DNA from: Euryarchaeota archaeon UBA171 | GTDB taxonomy: Archaea; Thermoplasmatota; Poseidoniia; Poseidoniales; Thalassarchaeaceae | Direction: 5' to 3' | Assembly: GCA_002497295.1 (NCBI GenBank) | Contig: DANO01000016.1 | Coordinates: 557-19,728, forward strand | DNA: 19,172 nt | In this document: positions 8,724 to 16,217 of the stretch, piece by piece | How the letters are laid out: each line of letters starts with the position of its first letter | Numbering within the stretch: position 1 is the stretch's first letter | Notes under the pieces: generated by a model | The model's input: the letters and a program-made list of their open reading frames with translations, nothing else | What the model was told of the DNA's origin: nothing | The model's database searches: none | Made by a program: the position numbers and the translations under genes

Positions 8724-9230
8724 ATGAAAGATTTCACGGACAGGCTTCCAGTATCCCAATCACTGGAATTTGACTTTGATTCGGATGAAATATGGGGCAT
8801 TATCAGCGAACCGGGAAACCTCAATCTCTCCCATCCGTTTTGCAAATCCAATGAAGTGATCCAATGGGACGATAAAGACCATTCCGACCGTCTCGTTTAC
8901 CTCAATGGGCTCAATTATATTCGAGATTTCAAAACCTGGGATGAGGGATCAGGGTACACTCTCCTGATTGGCGAGGAGGACGGCCCGAAATCATACGTAG
9001 TATGGGAGATTGATTCCCTTGATGCGGGTAAATCAAGATTAACGATAACAGTATATCCTTACATATTGGTGGAAATACCCTATTTCTTCGCGTATTTCGC
9101 ACATGTGGCATGGGTCAGGCCCCGACTCAAAAAATATCTGAAATCAGTACTCTCGGGGTACAAATATTACTTGAAAAATCAGAAAAGGACTCCTCGGAAC
9201 CACTTTGGAGAACATCCATGGTTCTCCTAA
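8724..9230 (+). CDS. SRPBCC (START/Bet v1-like) domain protein
   Basis: The 168-residue sequence opens with the strand-and-helix pattern of SRPBCC ligand-binding proteins: QSLEFDFDSDEIWGIISEPGNLNLSHPFC followed by alternating strands (DRLVYLNGLNYIRDFKTW, YTLLIGEEDG, KSYVVWEIDSL, SRLTITVYPYI) and a final amphipathic helix (RPRLKKYLKSVLSGYKYYLKN). Such proteins enclose a hydrophobic cavity and bind lipids, sterols or aromatic molecules, or act as cyclases. The ligand here cannot be predicted. The stretch around LVEIPYFFAYFAHVAWV is quite hydrophobic and may associate with membranes. GAGGT lies 8 bases before the ATG, a good Shine-Dalgarno spacing. Base composition is more AT-rich than in the upstream gene. 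Confidence 0.65.
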   Translation: MKDFTDRLPVSQSLEFDFDSDEIWGIISEPGNLNLSHPFCKSNEVIQWDDKDHSDRLVYLNGLNYIRDFKTWDEGSGYTLLIGEEDGPKSYVVWEIDSLDAGKSRLTITVYPYILVEIPYFFAYFAHVAWVRPRLKKYLKSVLSGYKYYLKNQKRTPRNHFGEHPWFS

Positions 9231-9278
9231 ATTTTGACCTGTCTGCCCTGCAATAAAGAATCACTTGGATACAGATGA

Positions 9279-9286
9279 TTAAATTT
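9279..9286 (+). promoter_or_regulatory. TATA-like box of the Lon-domain gene
   Basis: TTAAATTT is centred 25 bases upstream of the ATG at 9307, and no Shine-Dalgarno motif intervenes. This spacing fits a leaderless archaeal transcript starting at or next to the ATG. Confidence 0.4.
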
Positions 9287-9306
9287 CACAGTCCTCTGTT
9301 GACATT

Positions 9307-10020
9307 ATGGAAAGTAACCGCAAGGTACCACTATTCTTGTTAGGGCCAGATTTCTTTCCCGGGTTTAATTCTACTCTGAGAGTGTTCGAGCCCCGATACA
9401 AGCAGATGATGAATGATTGCATACTCGACTCGAAGCCATTCGGCTACATATCTTCAGAACCAAAGGCGGGTGAGTTGAATGGCTGGAACCAACCTGCCAA
9501 AGTAGGGGTGCTATGCTCTGTTTCGGATTACGAGGAATCCGGTTCGAACCTAATCATAAATATAGAATCAGAGTCGGTTTTTCATGTAAATGAAATTATC
9601 CAACCAGTTCTGCCCAATGCGATGGACTCCGAGAGTTACCCCAGTGTCGAGGAACTGATGGAGAGGGCAGGTAATCCTGTTGATGGCAAATTGTACCTCA
9701 GAGCAAATGTCACATTAATCGATCCGCCCAGACAAGATTACGCAGCAACCGAATTCCTTGAATTTCGAGAAATCTTGTCGCCCATCAAGTCGATTCTAGA
9801 GATGAGCTGCATGTATAGGGGCCAAACTCTGGATTTTGAAAAAGAGTCGCAGACAGAAGACGAGGAGCAACAGTCGAGGTTTATTTGGAAAATTTGCTCT
9901 TCTCTTTGCTATGATGTCGAATTGCAGCAGATGATGCTATCGGAGGAATCGTTGTCGTCATTGATGCAGATTTGTATACAATGTGCCAACGACTTGAAAT
10001 CTAGAATGGGCGAAGATTAA
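9307..10020 (+). CDS. Stand-alone Lon N-terminal (substrate-binding) domain protein
   Basis: The N-terminal half matches the Lon substrate-binding domain (PF02190 type): VPLFLLGPDFFPGFNSTLRVFEPRY (from residue 7), then a long helix and FGYI, then VGVLCSVSDYEESGSNLIINIESE, corresponding to the family's strand region. The 237-residue protein has no AAA+ ATPase or Ser-Lys protease module, so it is not the Lon protease itself. Its second half is helical (TEFLEFREILSPIKSILEM and a C-terminal MMLSEESLSSLMQICIQC), which also occurs in single-domain family members. These proteins are widespread but their role is not firmly known; peptide binding or quality control is a reasonable guess. It follows the SRPBCC gene by 76 bases but appears to have its own promoter. 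Confidence 0.75.
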   Translation: MESNRKVPLFLLGPDFFPGFNSTLRVFEPRYKQMMNDCILDSKPFGYISSEPKAGELNGWNQPAKVGVLCSVSDYEESGSNLIINIESESVFHVNEIIQPVLPNAMDSESYPSVEELMERAGNPVDGKLYLRANVTLIDPPRQDYAATEFLEFREILSPIKSILEMSCMYRGQTLDFEKESQTEDEEQQSRFIWKICSSLCYDVELQQMMLSEESLSSLMQICIQCANDLKSRMGED

Positions 10021-10097
10021 ATTCTGATTACCACGATTCACATGGATCTACGAGATCTTAGCGAAAGTGTGTTAAGTTGCTTCAATTAATGCGACTT

Positions 10098-10700
10098 ATG
10101 AGCGATGATTGGTGGGGGGATAATCAATCCGATGAACAAGAGCAAGATCGCTCCATCAAGCCTCACAAAGATACCGCAACATTGACCTTGAAGGCCAATA
10201 GGTCCCCAGGCAATTTTCTAATTCTCGCGGTAATCTCTATTTTCGGTTCCGGTTTCATCACCAATCCCGTATCGGAGATGGAGTTCTTTCCGCAGGAATA
10301 TGTGTTTTACATCTCAATGTTCGGTATACTATTCCTAGCGATTTTAATCATTTTATTGAGTATTTGGAGTAGGTTAAACAAGCAATGGTCTCGCATAACC
10401 ATGGAAGGGAATGAAATCTCCCTCCAGAGATATCTTCCCTTCAAAATTAGATCATTTTCGCACAAGCAGATCAAATCCGAAGTTGTTGATGTTGTCATAA
10501 TGGAAAAAGTCTATGTCGAGATTAAGGGTGATGATGATTCAAGCAACATTCGCAGAGGCGGATATTGGAACTACAGGGTTGAGCTGATGGATGAAAATAA
10601 TATCACATTAGCCTATTTCATTTTAGAAAATGACGAGTGGGAGCCCTTTGCAGTAGGATTGTCTGGGAGACTGGATAAGAAATTAATTAGGGAGAAATGA
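10098..10700 (+). CDS. Two-helix membrane protein with a PH-like C-terminal domain
   Basis: The favoured start is the ATG at 10098 (MSDDWWGDNQ), giving 200 residues; an ATG at 10089 and a TTG at 10077 are in frame alternatives. After an acidic, polar N-terminus come two membrane helices, GNFLILAVISIFGSGFI and FYISMFGILFLAILIILLSI. The rest is soluble, with a strand pattern (WSRITMEGNEISLQRYLPF, KSEVVDVVIMEKVYVEI, GYWNYRVELMDENNITLAYF) resembling bacterial PH-type membrane proteins. That resemblance is topological rather than a secure family match. A T-rich tract directly follows the stop codon. Function is unknown. Confidence 0.6.
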   Translation: MSDDWWGDNQSDEQEQDRSIKPHKDTATLTLKANRSPGNFLILAVISIFGSGFITNPVSEMEFFPQEYVFYISMFGILFLAILIILLSIWSRLNKQWSRITMEGNEISLQRYLPFKIRSFSHKQIKSEVVDVVIMEKVYVEIKGDDDSSNIRRGGYWNYRVELMDENNITLAYFILENDEWEPFAVGLSGRLDKKLIREK

Positions 10701-10712
10701 TTTTTCTTTTTT
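10701..10712 (+). terminator. T-rich transcription terminator
   Basis: TTTTTCTTTTTT begins immediately after the TGA of the upstream gene (10698-10700), followed by GATC. Archaeal RNA polymerase terminates at such U-rich tracts without a hairpin. The position right at the end of a gene makes this a likely terminator. Confidence 0.5.
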
Positions 10713-10798
10713 GATCTAAAACAAATCCCCATTGGGCTGGATAGAACAAAATATGGAAATTCCGAATTTTTTTCCGGATACTGAAGTGGTAGATACCT

Positions 10799-11179
10799 AT
10801 GGATAAGACTATTTTTACTTTGAAGATTTGTGGTTGGTCGAGCATCGCTATGGGTTTGGTCTTTCTTCTTACGCCGGAGTGGTACGTGAATTTAGAGGGT
10901 GCCAATACTGAGAATATCGCATGGCTAAGGAGCCTTGGAGCAGCATTACTCGCAGTCAACGGAGTAGGGGCCTTGATAGCAGCCAGGGACCCTGTAGGGG
11001 AGCGCAGTTTGTACGATGTTGTCATGCTCGCTTCGATCCTAGAGACACTTTCGCTAGGATGGTCAGTTTTAGAATGGGAATTCTCTGCGACCGAGGAGAT
11101 GTTTGTCACTGGCCCCCTCTTGGTATCAATTTTTGTCAGTATCGCTTTGATTCTTTACAGGCCAGACCCTGTTTCGTAG
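10799..11179 (+). CDS. Four-helix membrane protein of unknown function
   Basis: This 126-residue protein has four predicted membrane helices: ICGWSSIAMGLVFLLTP, LRSLGAALLAVNGVGALIAA, YDVVMLASILETLSLGWSVL and VTGPLLVSIFVSIALILY. The loop after helix 2 (RDPVGERS) is charged and probably cytoplasmic. The layout resembles small DUF-type integral membrane families, and the protein looks distantly related to the gene at 17354-17773, which shares the MDxKTIF-like start and the layout of helices 2 and 3. It ends 42 bases before the convergent selO gene. No function can be assigned. Confidence 0.6.
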   Translation: MDKTIFTLKICGWSSIAMGLVFLLTPEWYVNLEGANTENIAWLRSLGAALLAVNGVGALIAARDPVGERSLYDVVMLASILETLSLGWSVLEWEFSATEEMFVTGPLLVSIFVSIALILYRPDPVS

Positions 11180-11221
11180 CGAAAAAAATCATCGCTATCT
11201 TGGAATAAACCATACAAAAAC

Positions 11222-12751
11222 TCAGCTCGAACAGGACAGCATCGAGCTCCCTACTCGATTCCTCGCCCATTCGGGTCGCTTGAGGAACCACTTCTCCTCA
11301 TGCTCTGGATGCTCGTCATATGGGCTCTTAAGCATCTCATGAAGCTCCATGGCAACAGAGTAATCCCCTTTCTCTGCTGATTCTATAGCGATTTGAGCCA
11401 TCCAGTTCCTGAGGACATACTTGGGATTGGCCCGTAGCATCATAGCTCTTGCAGGCTCGCCGTTCACCCTATTCCACCATCTGGTCAGCCAAGCGCCCCA
11501 CTCCAAGGGCGCCCCCTCCTCTTGATTGTAGATGGCGGGCGTAAGATGTTCAGCCTCCGGCTTCTCGATGTTCGATAGCAATCTGAAGAAAACTGTCATA
11601 TCAGTCTCGGTTAGCTGTAGCATGGATATCAGATCGCTTATCAGAGTGTCATCACCGGCCTCGAAATGCCCTAATCCTAGCTTTTTAGACCACATCCCAG
11701 TGCTGTGTTCTCTATAGGCGTCGTAGTATGACTCGAGGGCTTCATGCAGCCTCGTCGGCTCCCGCATCAAGTGGCCGATTGCCTCTAGTAGACGAGCGAT
11801 ATTCCAAGCACCGACTTCTGCTTGTTGTCCGTATCTGTACCTCTTAGTCATGGCATCGGTTGTGTTGGGGGTCCATGTTGGATCGTATCCTTCGAGCCAC
11901 CCGTAGGGCCCGTAATCTATCGTAAATCCGTGTATCGACATGTTGTCTGTATTCATCACACCGTGGACGAACCCAACGCGCATCCAATGGGCGATAGTAA
12001 ATGCAGTCCTATCTGCCACTTCCTTCAACCACTCAATAAGTGCATCATCGCAGTCCGCAGAGTGACCTGGGAAATGACTCTCGATAGTATACTCCACCAA
12101 TGCCCTCAGAGTGGTAAAATCACCAGTATTAGCATGAATTTGGAAACTCCCGAACCTGATGAAACTATCTGCGACTCTGCACACGATGGCTCCCGGCTCT
12201 GCAGCAGGCCGCCCATCGTACATCACGTCACGAATGACTTCTTCTCCAGTGGTGACGAGGGACAGCGCTCTTGTGCTAGGGACCCCGAGATGATGCATCG
12301 CCTCGCTGCAAAGGAACTCTCGGATCGATGATCTTAGCACAGCCCTTCCATCTGCGAAACGGGAATATGGCGTCCTTCCCGAGCCTTTGAGTTGGATTTC
12401 TAGGGATGTTTTTCCAGTATCCACTTCGCCCAGAGTGATCGCCCTGCCATCCCCAAGCTGCCCAGCCCAGTTCCCGAATTGGTGTCCTCCGTACCTCTGT
12501 GCATACGGGTCCATCCCCATAACGATTTTATTTCCGCCGAGAATTTTCTCATCCGCTACGTCCAATCCGAGCATGCCGGCTACCTCACAAGACCACATTC
12601 TCAAAACAGGATTTGGCATCGGTTCGGGCCTAACCCTGGACCAGCATGCTCCAGGCACTTGCCTAGGTCCTCCTCCCGCCTCTTTATCCCCGGGCGTCCC
12701 GTCAATGAACCGGTTCTTCCATGACAGTGAACTCAATGACTTCCGTGCCAT
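11222..12751 (-). CDS. selO: Protein adenylyltransferase SelO (YdiU/UPF0061 family)
   Basis: SelO is a pseudokinase-fold enzyme that transfers AMP from ATP to protein hydroxyl groups. The 509-residue protein is slightly longer than E. coli SelO and keeps the family landmarks: AQRYGGHQFGNWAGQLGDGR (residues 84-103), LKGSGRTPYSR (Lys122), DGRAVLRSSIREFL, CRVADSFIRFGSF (Arg192) and HGVMNTDNMSIHG (Asp270, Asn271), then IDYGPYGWLE (Asp280). The spacing Asp270-Asp280 matches the metal-binding and catalytic pair Asp246/Asp256 of E. coli. The protein ends in Cys507-Ser-Ser, the position occupied by selenocysteine in animal SelO and by Cys in bacteria, where it takes part in redox control. The ATG at 12749-12751 is supported by the family-like N-terminus SLSWKNRF. 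SelO is common in bacteria and eukaryotes, so an archaeal copy suggests lateral acquisition. Confidence 0.93.
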   Translation of the reverse strand: MARKSLSSLSWKNRFIDGTPGDKEAGGGPRQVPGACWSRVRPEPMPNPVLRMWSCEVAGMLGLDVADEKILGGNKIVMGMDPYAQRYGGHQFGNWAGQLGDGRAITLGEVDTGKTSLEIQLKGSGRTPYSRFADGRAVLRSSIREFLCSEAMHHLGVPSTRALSLVTTGEEVIRDVMYDGRPAAEPGAIVCRVADSFIRFGSFQIHANTGDFTTLRALVEYTIESHFPGHSADCDDALIEWLKEVADRTAFTIAHWMRVGFVHGVMNTDNMSIHGFTIDYGPYGWLEGYDPTWTPNTTDAMTKRYRYGQQAEVGAWNIARLLEAIGHLMREPTRLHEALESYYDAYREHSTGMWSKKLGLGHFEAGDDTLISDLISMLQLTETDMTVFFRLLSNIEKPEAEHLTPAIYNQEEGAPLEWGAWLTRWWNRVNGEPARAMMLRANPKYVLRNWMAQIAIESAEKGDYSVAMELHEMLKSPYDEHPEHEEKWFLKRPEWARNRVGSSMLSCSS

Positions 12752-12848
12752 GGAGCCCTGTTCCCATTAGCGCAATTGAAGTTGTGCATATTGATGGTTT
12801 AGCGTCAGGTCATCCTATCGAGGAATTACCCGGAGTGTTGACACATGG

Positions 12849-13340
12849 TCATCTTTTTTTGACTATTAGAAATCCGATTATAATCCCGAGAAAAACCAAC
12901 TCCAGTCTTTCATGGGTGCTCGGCCAATAGAGGAAATCCAACCAAAAATCGCTGAACCCGTAATTCATCCCCTCCTCCCGAAGGTCATGGAGTCTTGAGA
13001 TTAGATTTAAAATTGAGATTGTGATAATAAAAAACCCAGAACTAATTCTGATAGAATCAGATTCCATGAATTTTGAATCTGTGAAGTACAATCCAGAGAT
13101 CAGCAATATCGAAAATATCGTAGCCGTATACAGCACCCAAACGAGAATATCCCCTCCATCGCCCCCGTATTCAAAAAAGTCGATAATATCCATGAATTCG
13201 CCGAAAGCGACCATTAAAGTAGGAATCAATAGCAATAAACAGAATACTCCGAAGATGTAATTTACTGTGATCTGCGACTCTCCTGGTGAGTTCAAGGGAC
13301 TCTTTTGATTCATAAAATCCCACTCGGAGTTATCCGACAT
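12849..13340 (-). CDS. Four-helix membrane protein of unknown function
   Basis: The start is placed at the ATG at 13338-13340 (MSDNSEWDF) because GGGAGG lies 7-8 bases ahead of it. An in-frame ATG at 13358 would add six residues. The 163-residue protein has a polar N-terminus and four hydrophobic segments: VNYIFGVFCLLLLIPTLMV, ILVWVLYTATIFSILLISGL, ISSGFFIITISILNLI and ELVFLGIIIGFLIVKKR. The loop between the first two is acidic and Gly-rich (DFFEYGGDGGD). It lies 97 bases upstream of selO on the same strand and could be co-transcribed with it. It is AT-rich compared with selO. No family was recognised. Confidence 0.55.
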   Translation of the reverse strand: MSDNSEWDFMNQKSPLNSPGESQITVNYIFGVFCLLLLIPTLMVAFGEFMDIIDFFEYGGDGGDILVWVLYTATIFSILLISGLYFTDSKFMESDSIRISSGFFIITISILNLISRLHDLREEGMNYGFSDFWLDFLYWPSTHERLELVFLGIIIGFLIVKKR

Positions 13341-13388
13341 GGGATTCCCTCCCGTCATGGAGAAATGAATTTTTTCAACAATGCCGGG

Positions 13389-13396
13389 TTAAATAT
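13389..13396. promoter_or_regulatory. Shared bidirectional TATA-like element
   Basis: TTAAATAT lies between two divergent membrane-protein genes. It is centred about 31 bases upstream of the plus-strand ATG at 13424, which has no Shine-Dalgarno sequence. On the minus strand the same box (ATATTTAA) would put a start site near 13366, upstream of both candidate ATGs of the minus-strand gene. Confidence 0.35.
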
Positions 13397-13423
13397 GAAA
13401 CGTACTTCGGTATTCCAAACAAC

Positions 13424-13894
13424 ATGGATAAGCAGAGGCAAGCATCGCTTGGGCTATCTGCATTGGGAGTGACGATAGGCCTGATTGCCGTCTACGTCTT
13501 CATGACCTCATTCACCTTGGAAACGTGGTGCCCAGAAGAAAATCGGAGCGAGGTCATCAGGGATGGCGAGACCGTAATTTCATGTGAGGGGGCGGGGATG
13601 TGGAGTGGGGTCCTAGTTCGCCTTTTCTTGGCCTGTTGTATATTCGTCCCCCTCTCCGCATTACTGACCACTGCTGGGGTAACCCTGCGGAAGGTCAAAT
13701 CCGGGAATGTTGATCTCGAGGGGCAGAAATCCGAGGATCCCCTCGAATCCGGTATCGCCTCGATGGTTCAATCATTGGCGCAGTGGTTCGGTGTGGGACT
13801 CACTGGGATAGTGATTATCCTGGCTGTGGCGATAACAGCATTCGTCTTGCTGGCACTTTACGCTGTATTCAGCTCCGGAAGTCTATTCAGCTGA
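13424..13894 (+). CDS. Three-helix membrane protein with a short Cys-paired loop
   Basis: This 156-residue protein has three predicted membrane helices: LGLSALGVTIGLIAVYVFM (about 9-27), LVRLFLACCIFVPLSALL (about 64-82) and VGLTGIVIILAVAITAFVLL (about 123-145). The loop between helices 1 and 2 holds Cys36 and Cys54 and is likely extracytoplasmic, so a disulfide is possible. The loop between helices 2 and 3 is charged (LRKVKSGNVDLEGQKSEDP). The gene ends 26 bases before the convergent symporter gene. Function is unknown. Confidence 0.6.
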   Translation: MDKQRQASLGLSALGVTIGLIAVYVFMTSFTLETWCPEENRSEVIRDGETVISCEGAGMWSGVLVRLFLACCIFVPLSALLTTAGVTLRKVKSGNVDLEGQKSEDPLESGIASMVQSLAQWFGVGLTGIVIILAVAITAFVLLALYAVFSSGSLFS

Positions 13895-13920
13895 CTGCTA
13901 TATCTCTCATCTTCCCTGGC

Positions 13921-16026
13921 CTATGCCGATTCAATCGTATATTCCAGCGTGATAAGCTCGACCAGATACTCCACCTCTTCGCCATCATCCGAGTGAGAGC
14001 ATCCGGGCGAACCGCCTGTTTCTGCTGTGACACTTATCTCCAAAACATACGGGCCCAAACCATAGTCGCCGACTTCTAGGCCATCAATAATATCTGATTT
14101 AGATAGACCGCTAACATTTCCAATTAGAGATTCATCGAACCATACAACTTCAATCAAATGCGACGATACGCCATCACCTGAATTTTGGCCGCTGGATGTT
14201 CCATTGTTTTCGGCATTGGAAATTGTCCCAGTTATTGTATCTGGATCAGGGTCAGAGGCCCCAGGAACCCCGCATCCAAAACCTGAGTTGGATTCATCTT
14301 CCGAGTATTGCAGAGTAACTCTAACACCTACCACGTTCAGATTCTCGTTTCCTGCCACTGAATCTGTGTGCATATCTACCGCTATTGTATCTCCATCATT
14401 CACATACTCGATCCCATCAGATAATTGCTCACTGCCAAAGTTACCTTCAACCAGCCAATCCCCTGATGGGCCGCCGTTCGATTCCAACGAGTCCGGTCCT
14501 GAGATGAAATAGGTAGTCTCTACTGCGGCAAGTGGTACTAGGATCACCATCGCACCGACTGCCAGGGTTCTAGGGTCGGGTATTTCATAACGGCCTAGTG
14601 GGGAAACATCTGAGCTACGTAATTGATTCATCGCTATGTGCGTTATGAAAGCGGCACCCATGCCTGGGACAGATGGGAATATATCGTCGCCGAATCCACT
14701 AATAGACCACAATAATACTGAGAATAGTGCTGCCAACATCATTGCCATGGTGTGTATCGTATCAGGTCGATAACCGGCCCATCTTATGATTAATATCGGA
14801 ACGAAAATTGAACCCAGGCCATAAACTGCCAGTACGACTAACAAAAAAACGGAATCTCCACCTGGAACATACAAACCGAAAATCGAAATCACTGTTGCAA
14901 ATGCAGCAATAATCAAAGTCACGATCTTGGTCTTCTTGTGATCTTGACTAATACTGGGCATAATGTCGTCGGTAAATGCTGCTGTACAGGCCAGAACTTG
15001 GCTATCCGCTGTCGACATTGTGGCAGCGAATATTGAGGCCAGAATTAAGCCAACCCAAATCGGGCCCAGTGTTTCCATGGCTAGCATGGGGAGGCCGAGC
15101 TCCGGATCGAAATCACCCTCAGTGAAAACAACCCGACTGGCAAGTCCGATTAAGGTCATTATCAGAAGAAATGGAGTCTGCCAGACGAAGAACCAGAGCA
15201 TGGCCGTCTTTCGGTCCCGATCGGTTCCAAGAGTCATGACTCGACTGACTACCTGAGGCTGGCCGGCAACGCTTAATCCACCTAAAAAGAAAGCGAGAAC
15301 CCACAGACTAATCCCAAAGTTGAGATCTGCAGGTACCGCACTAGTTAGATTCGCATTTTGAGCAGCCAAACCACTATTCAATCCAGAAAATCCTCCTACC
15401 TCCTGTAAGGCTACGTAACAAAGTAGACTTGAACCAATTATCATCACACTAGATTGGGCGGCATCAGTCCAGATGGAAGCACGAATCCCACCCGCATAAC
15501 AGTAGGCAACGACCAAAACAAAACCAATCAATATCCCAAAAACTTCTGACCAACCGAGCATCACATAGAGGGCTTTTCCTCCACTGGTTAGTTGGGCTGC
15601 GGCATAAACTGCTAGAAAAAGCACAGAAAGTATTGCAGCAAGTTTGGCCTCTGGCGAACCTGTGACGTCTGATACCAATGAAGAAAGCGACCGTATTCCT
15701 CGATCATTCGCTGTCTGTTGAATAAATTTGTACAGCCATATCCATGCCACAATTTGCCCCAACATACTCCCAAGGCCAATCCATATGATGGAATAGCCCA
15801 TGGTAAAAGTAAACCCGATGTAACCGATGAACATGTAACCTGAATTCCAAGTGCTCACTGCGGACAATGCAGCTAAGGCCGGATTCATCCCGCGTCCTGC
15901 AACAAGATAGTCATCTGTAGTGTCCTCTTTGACCCACATACTAGCTAGACCAACTCCTGCAAATGCAGTCATGAATAGAATGAAAGAGCCTATCAGTACC
16001 AAATCCATAAACTGATGCTGAAACAT
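13921..16026 (-). CDS. PutP-like sodium/solute symporter (SSS family) with a C-terminal extracytoplasmic domain
   Basis: The ATG at 16024-16026 gives 701 residues; a TTG at 16053 would add nine. The first 500 residues form the SSS transporter: DDYLVAGRGMNPALAALSA at helix 2, AYCYAGGIRASIWTDAAQ in the middle, and the sodium-site motif AATMSTADSQVLACTAAFTD in helix 9, closely like E. coli PutP. At the position of PutP Asp55 this protein has Trp (SAVSTWNSGY), so substrate or sodium handling may differ. I count 14 membrane helices rather than the usual 13; the last (LAVGAMVILVPLAAVETTYF) should move the C-terminus outside. About 190 acidic, Ser/Asn-rich residues follow, with strand-like stretches, an Asp-rich DPDPDT segment and two cysteines that could form a disulfide. 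The substrate is unknown. It is divergent from a deacetylase-fold gene. Confidence 0.88.
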   Translation of the reverse strand: MFQHQFMDLVLIGSFILFMTAFAGVGLASMWVKEDTTDDYLVAGRGMNPALAALSAVSTWNSGYMFIGYIGFTFTMGYSIIWIGLGSMLGQIVAWIWLYKFIQQTANDRGIRSLSSLVSDVTGSPEAKLAAILSVLFLAVYAAAQLTSGGKALYVMLGWSEVFGILIGFVLVVAYCYAGGIRASIWTDAAQSSVMIIGSSLLCYVALQEVGGFSGLNSGLAAQNANLTSAVPADLNFGISLWVLAFFLGGLSVAGQPQVVSRVMTLGTDRDRKTAMLWFFVWQTPFLLIMTLIGLASRVVFTEGDFDPELGLPMLAMETLGPIWVGLILASIFAATMSTADSQVLACTAAFTDDIMPSISQDHKKTKIVTLIIAAFATVISIFGLYVPGGDSVFLLVVLAVYGLGSIFVPILIIRWAGYRPDTIHTMAMMLAALFSVLLWSISGFGDDIFPSVPGMGAAFITHIAMNQLRSSDVSPLGRYEIPDPRTLAVGAMVILVPLAAVETTYFISGPDSLESNGGPSGDWLVEGNFGSEQLSDGIEYVNDGDTIAVDMHTDSVAGNENLNVVGVRVTLQYSEDESNSGFGCGVPGASDPDPDTITGTISNAENNGTSSGQNSGDGVSSHLIEVVWFDESLIGNVSGLSKSDIIDGLEVGDYGLGPYVLEISVTAETGGSPGCSHSDDGEEVEYLVELITLEYTIESA

Positions 16027-16042
16027 ATTCAATATCAATAAT

Positions 16043-16050
16043 GGGTATAA
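16043..16050 (-). promoter_or_regulatory. TATA-like box of the symporter gene
   Basis: On the minus strand the sequence TTATACCC is centred about 20-22 bases before the ATG at 16026. This fits a leaderless or near-leaderless transcript and supports the ATG over the upstream TTG, which would overlap the box. Confidence 0.35.
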
Positions 16051-16106
16051 CAAACTCCTTCATTTGTCAAACCCGAATAACGATTTTCCGTAAGTCTTGA
16101 GGTATT

Positions 16107-16184
16107 GTCGATCTCTCTTTTCCTCATTATTAAGAATCAAAAGGTACCGAATGTTACGTCGATAAGAGAGAATAAGGTACCGAA
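16107..16184. promoter_or_regulatory. Repeated operator-like boxes between the symporter and deacetylase genes
   Basis: AAGGTACCGAA occurs twice, at 16141-16151 and 16174-16184, exactly 33 bases (about three helical turns) apart; its GGTACC core is palindromic. GTCGAT is also repeated (16107-16112 and 16158-16163), and the sequences next to it, CTCTCTT (16113-16119) and AAGAGAG (16164-16170), are inverted copies of each other. The arrangement in a divergent intergenic region resembles a regulator-binding site, but no regulator gene is nearby. Confidence 0.35.
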
Positions 16185-16217
16185 AAACTCCTATGGTCAA
16201 TTCGATGAATTCCCCCC

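Noticed and set aside
11822..12331. Plus-strand open frame of 169 codons opposite selO
   Set aside because: It lies wholly antisense to a strongly identified SelO gene and its translation shows no domain or plausible pattern.
12387..12770. Plus-strand open frame of 127 codons opposite the start of selO
   Set aside because: It is antisense to the conserved SelO N-terminal region; the composition is a mirror of that coding sequence.
16027..16053. TTG start nine codons upstream of the symporter ATG
   Set aside because: It overlaps the TATA-like box and has GGAG only one base away, too close for a ribosome binding site.
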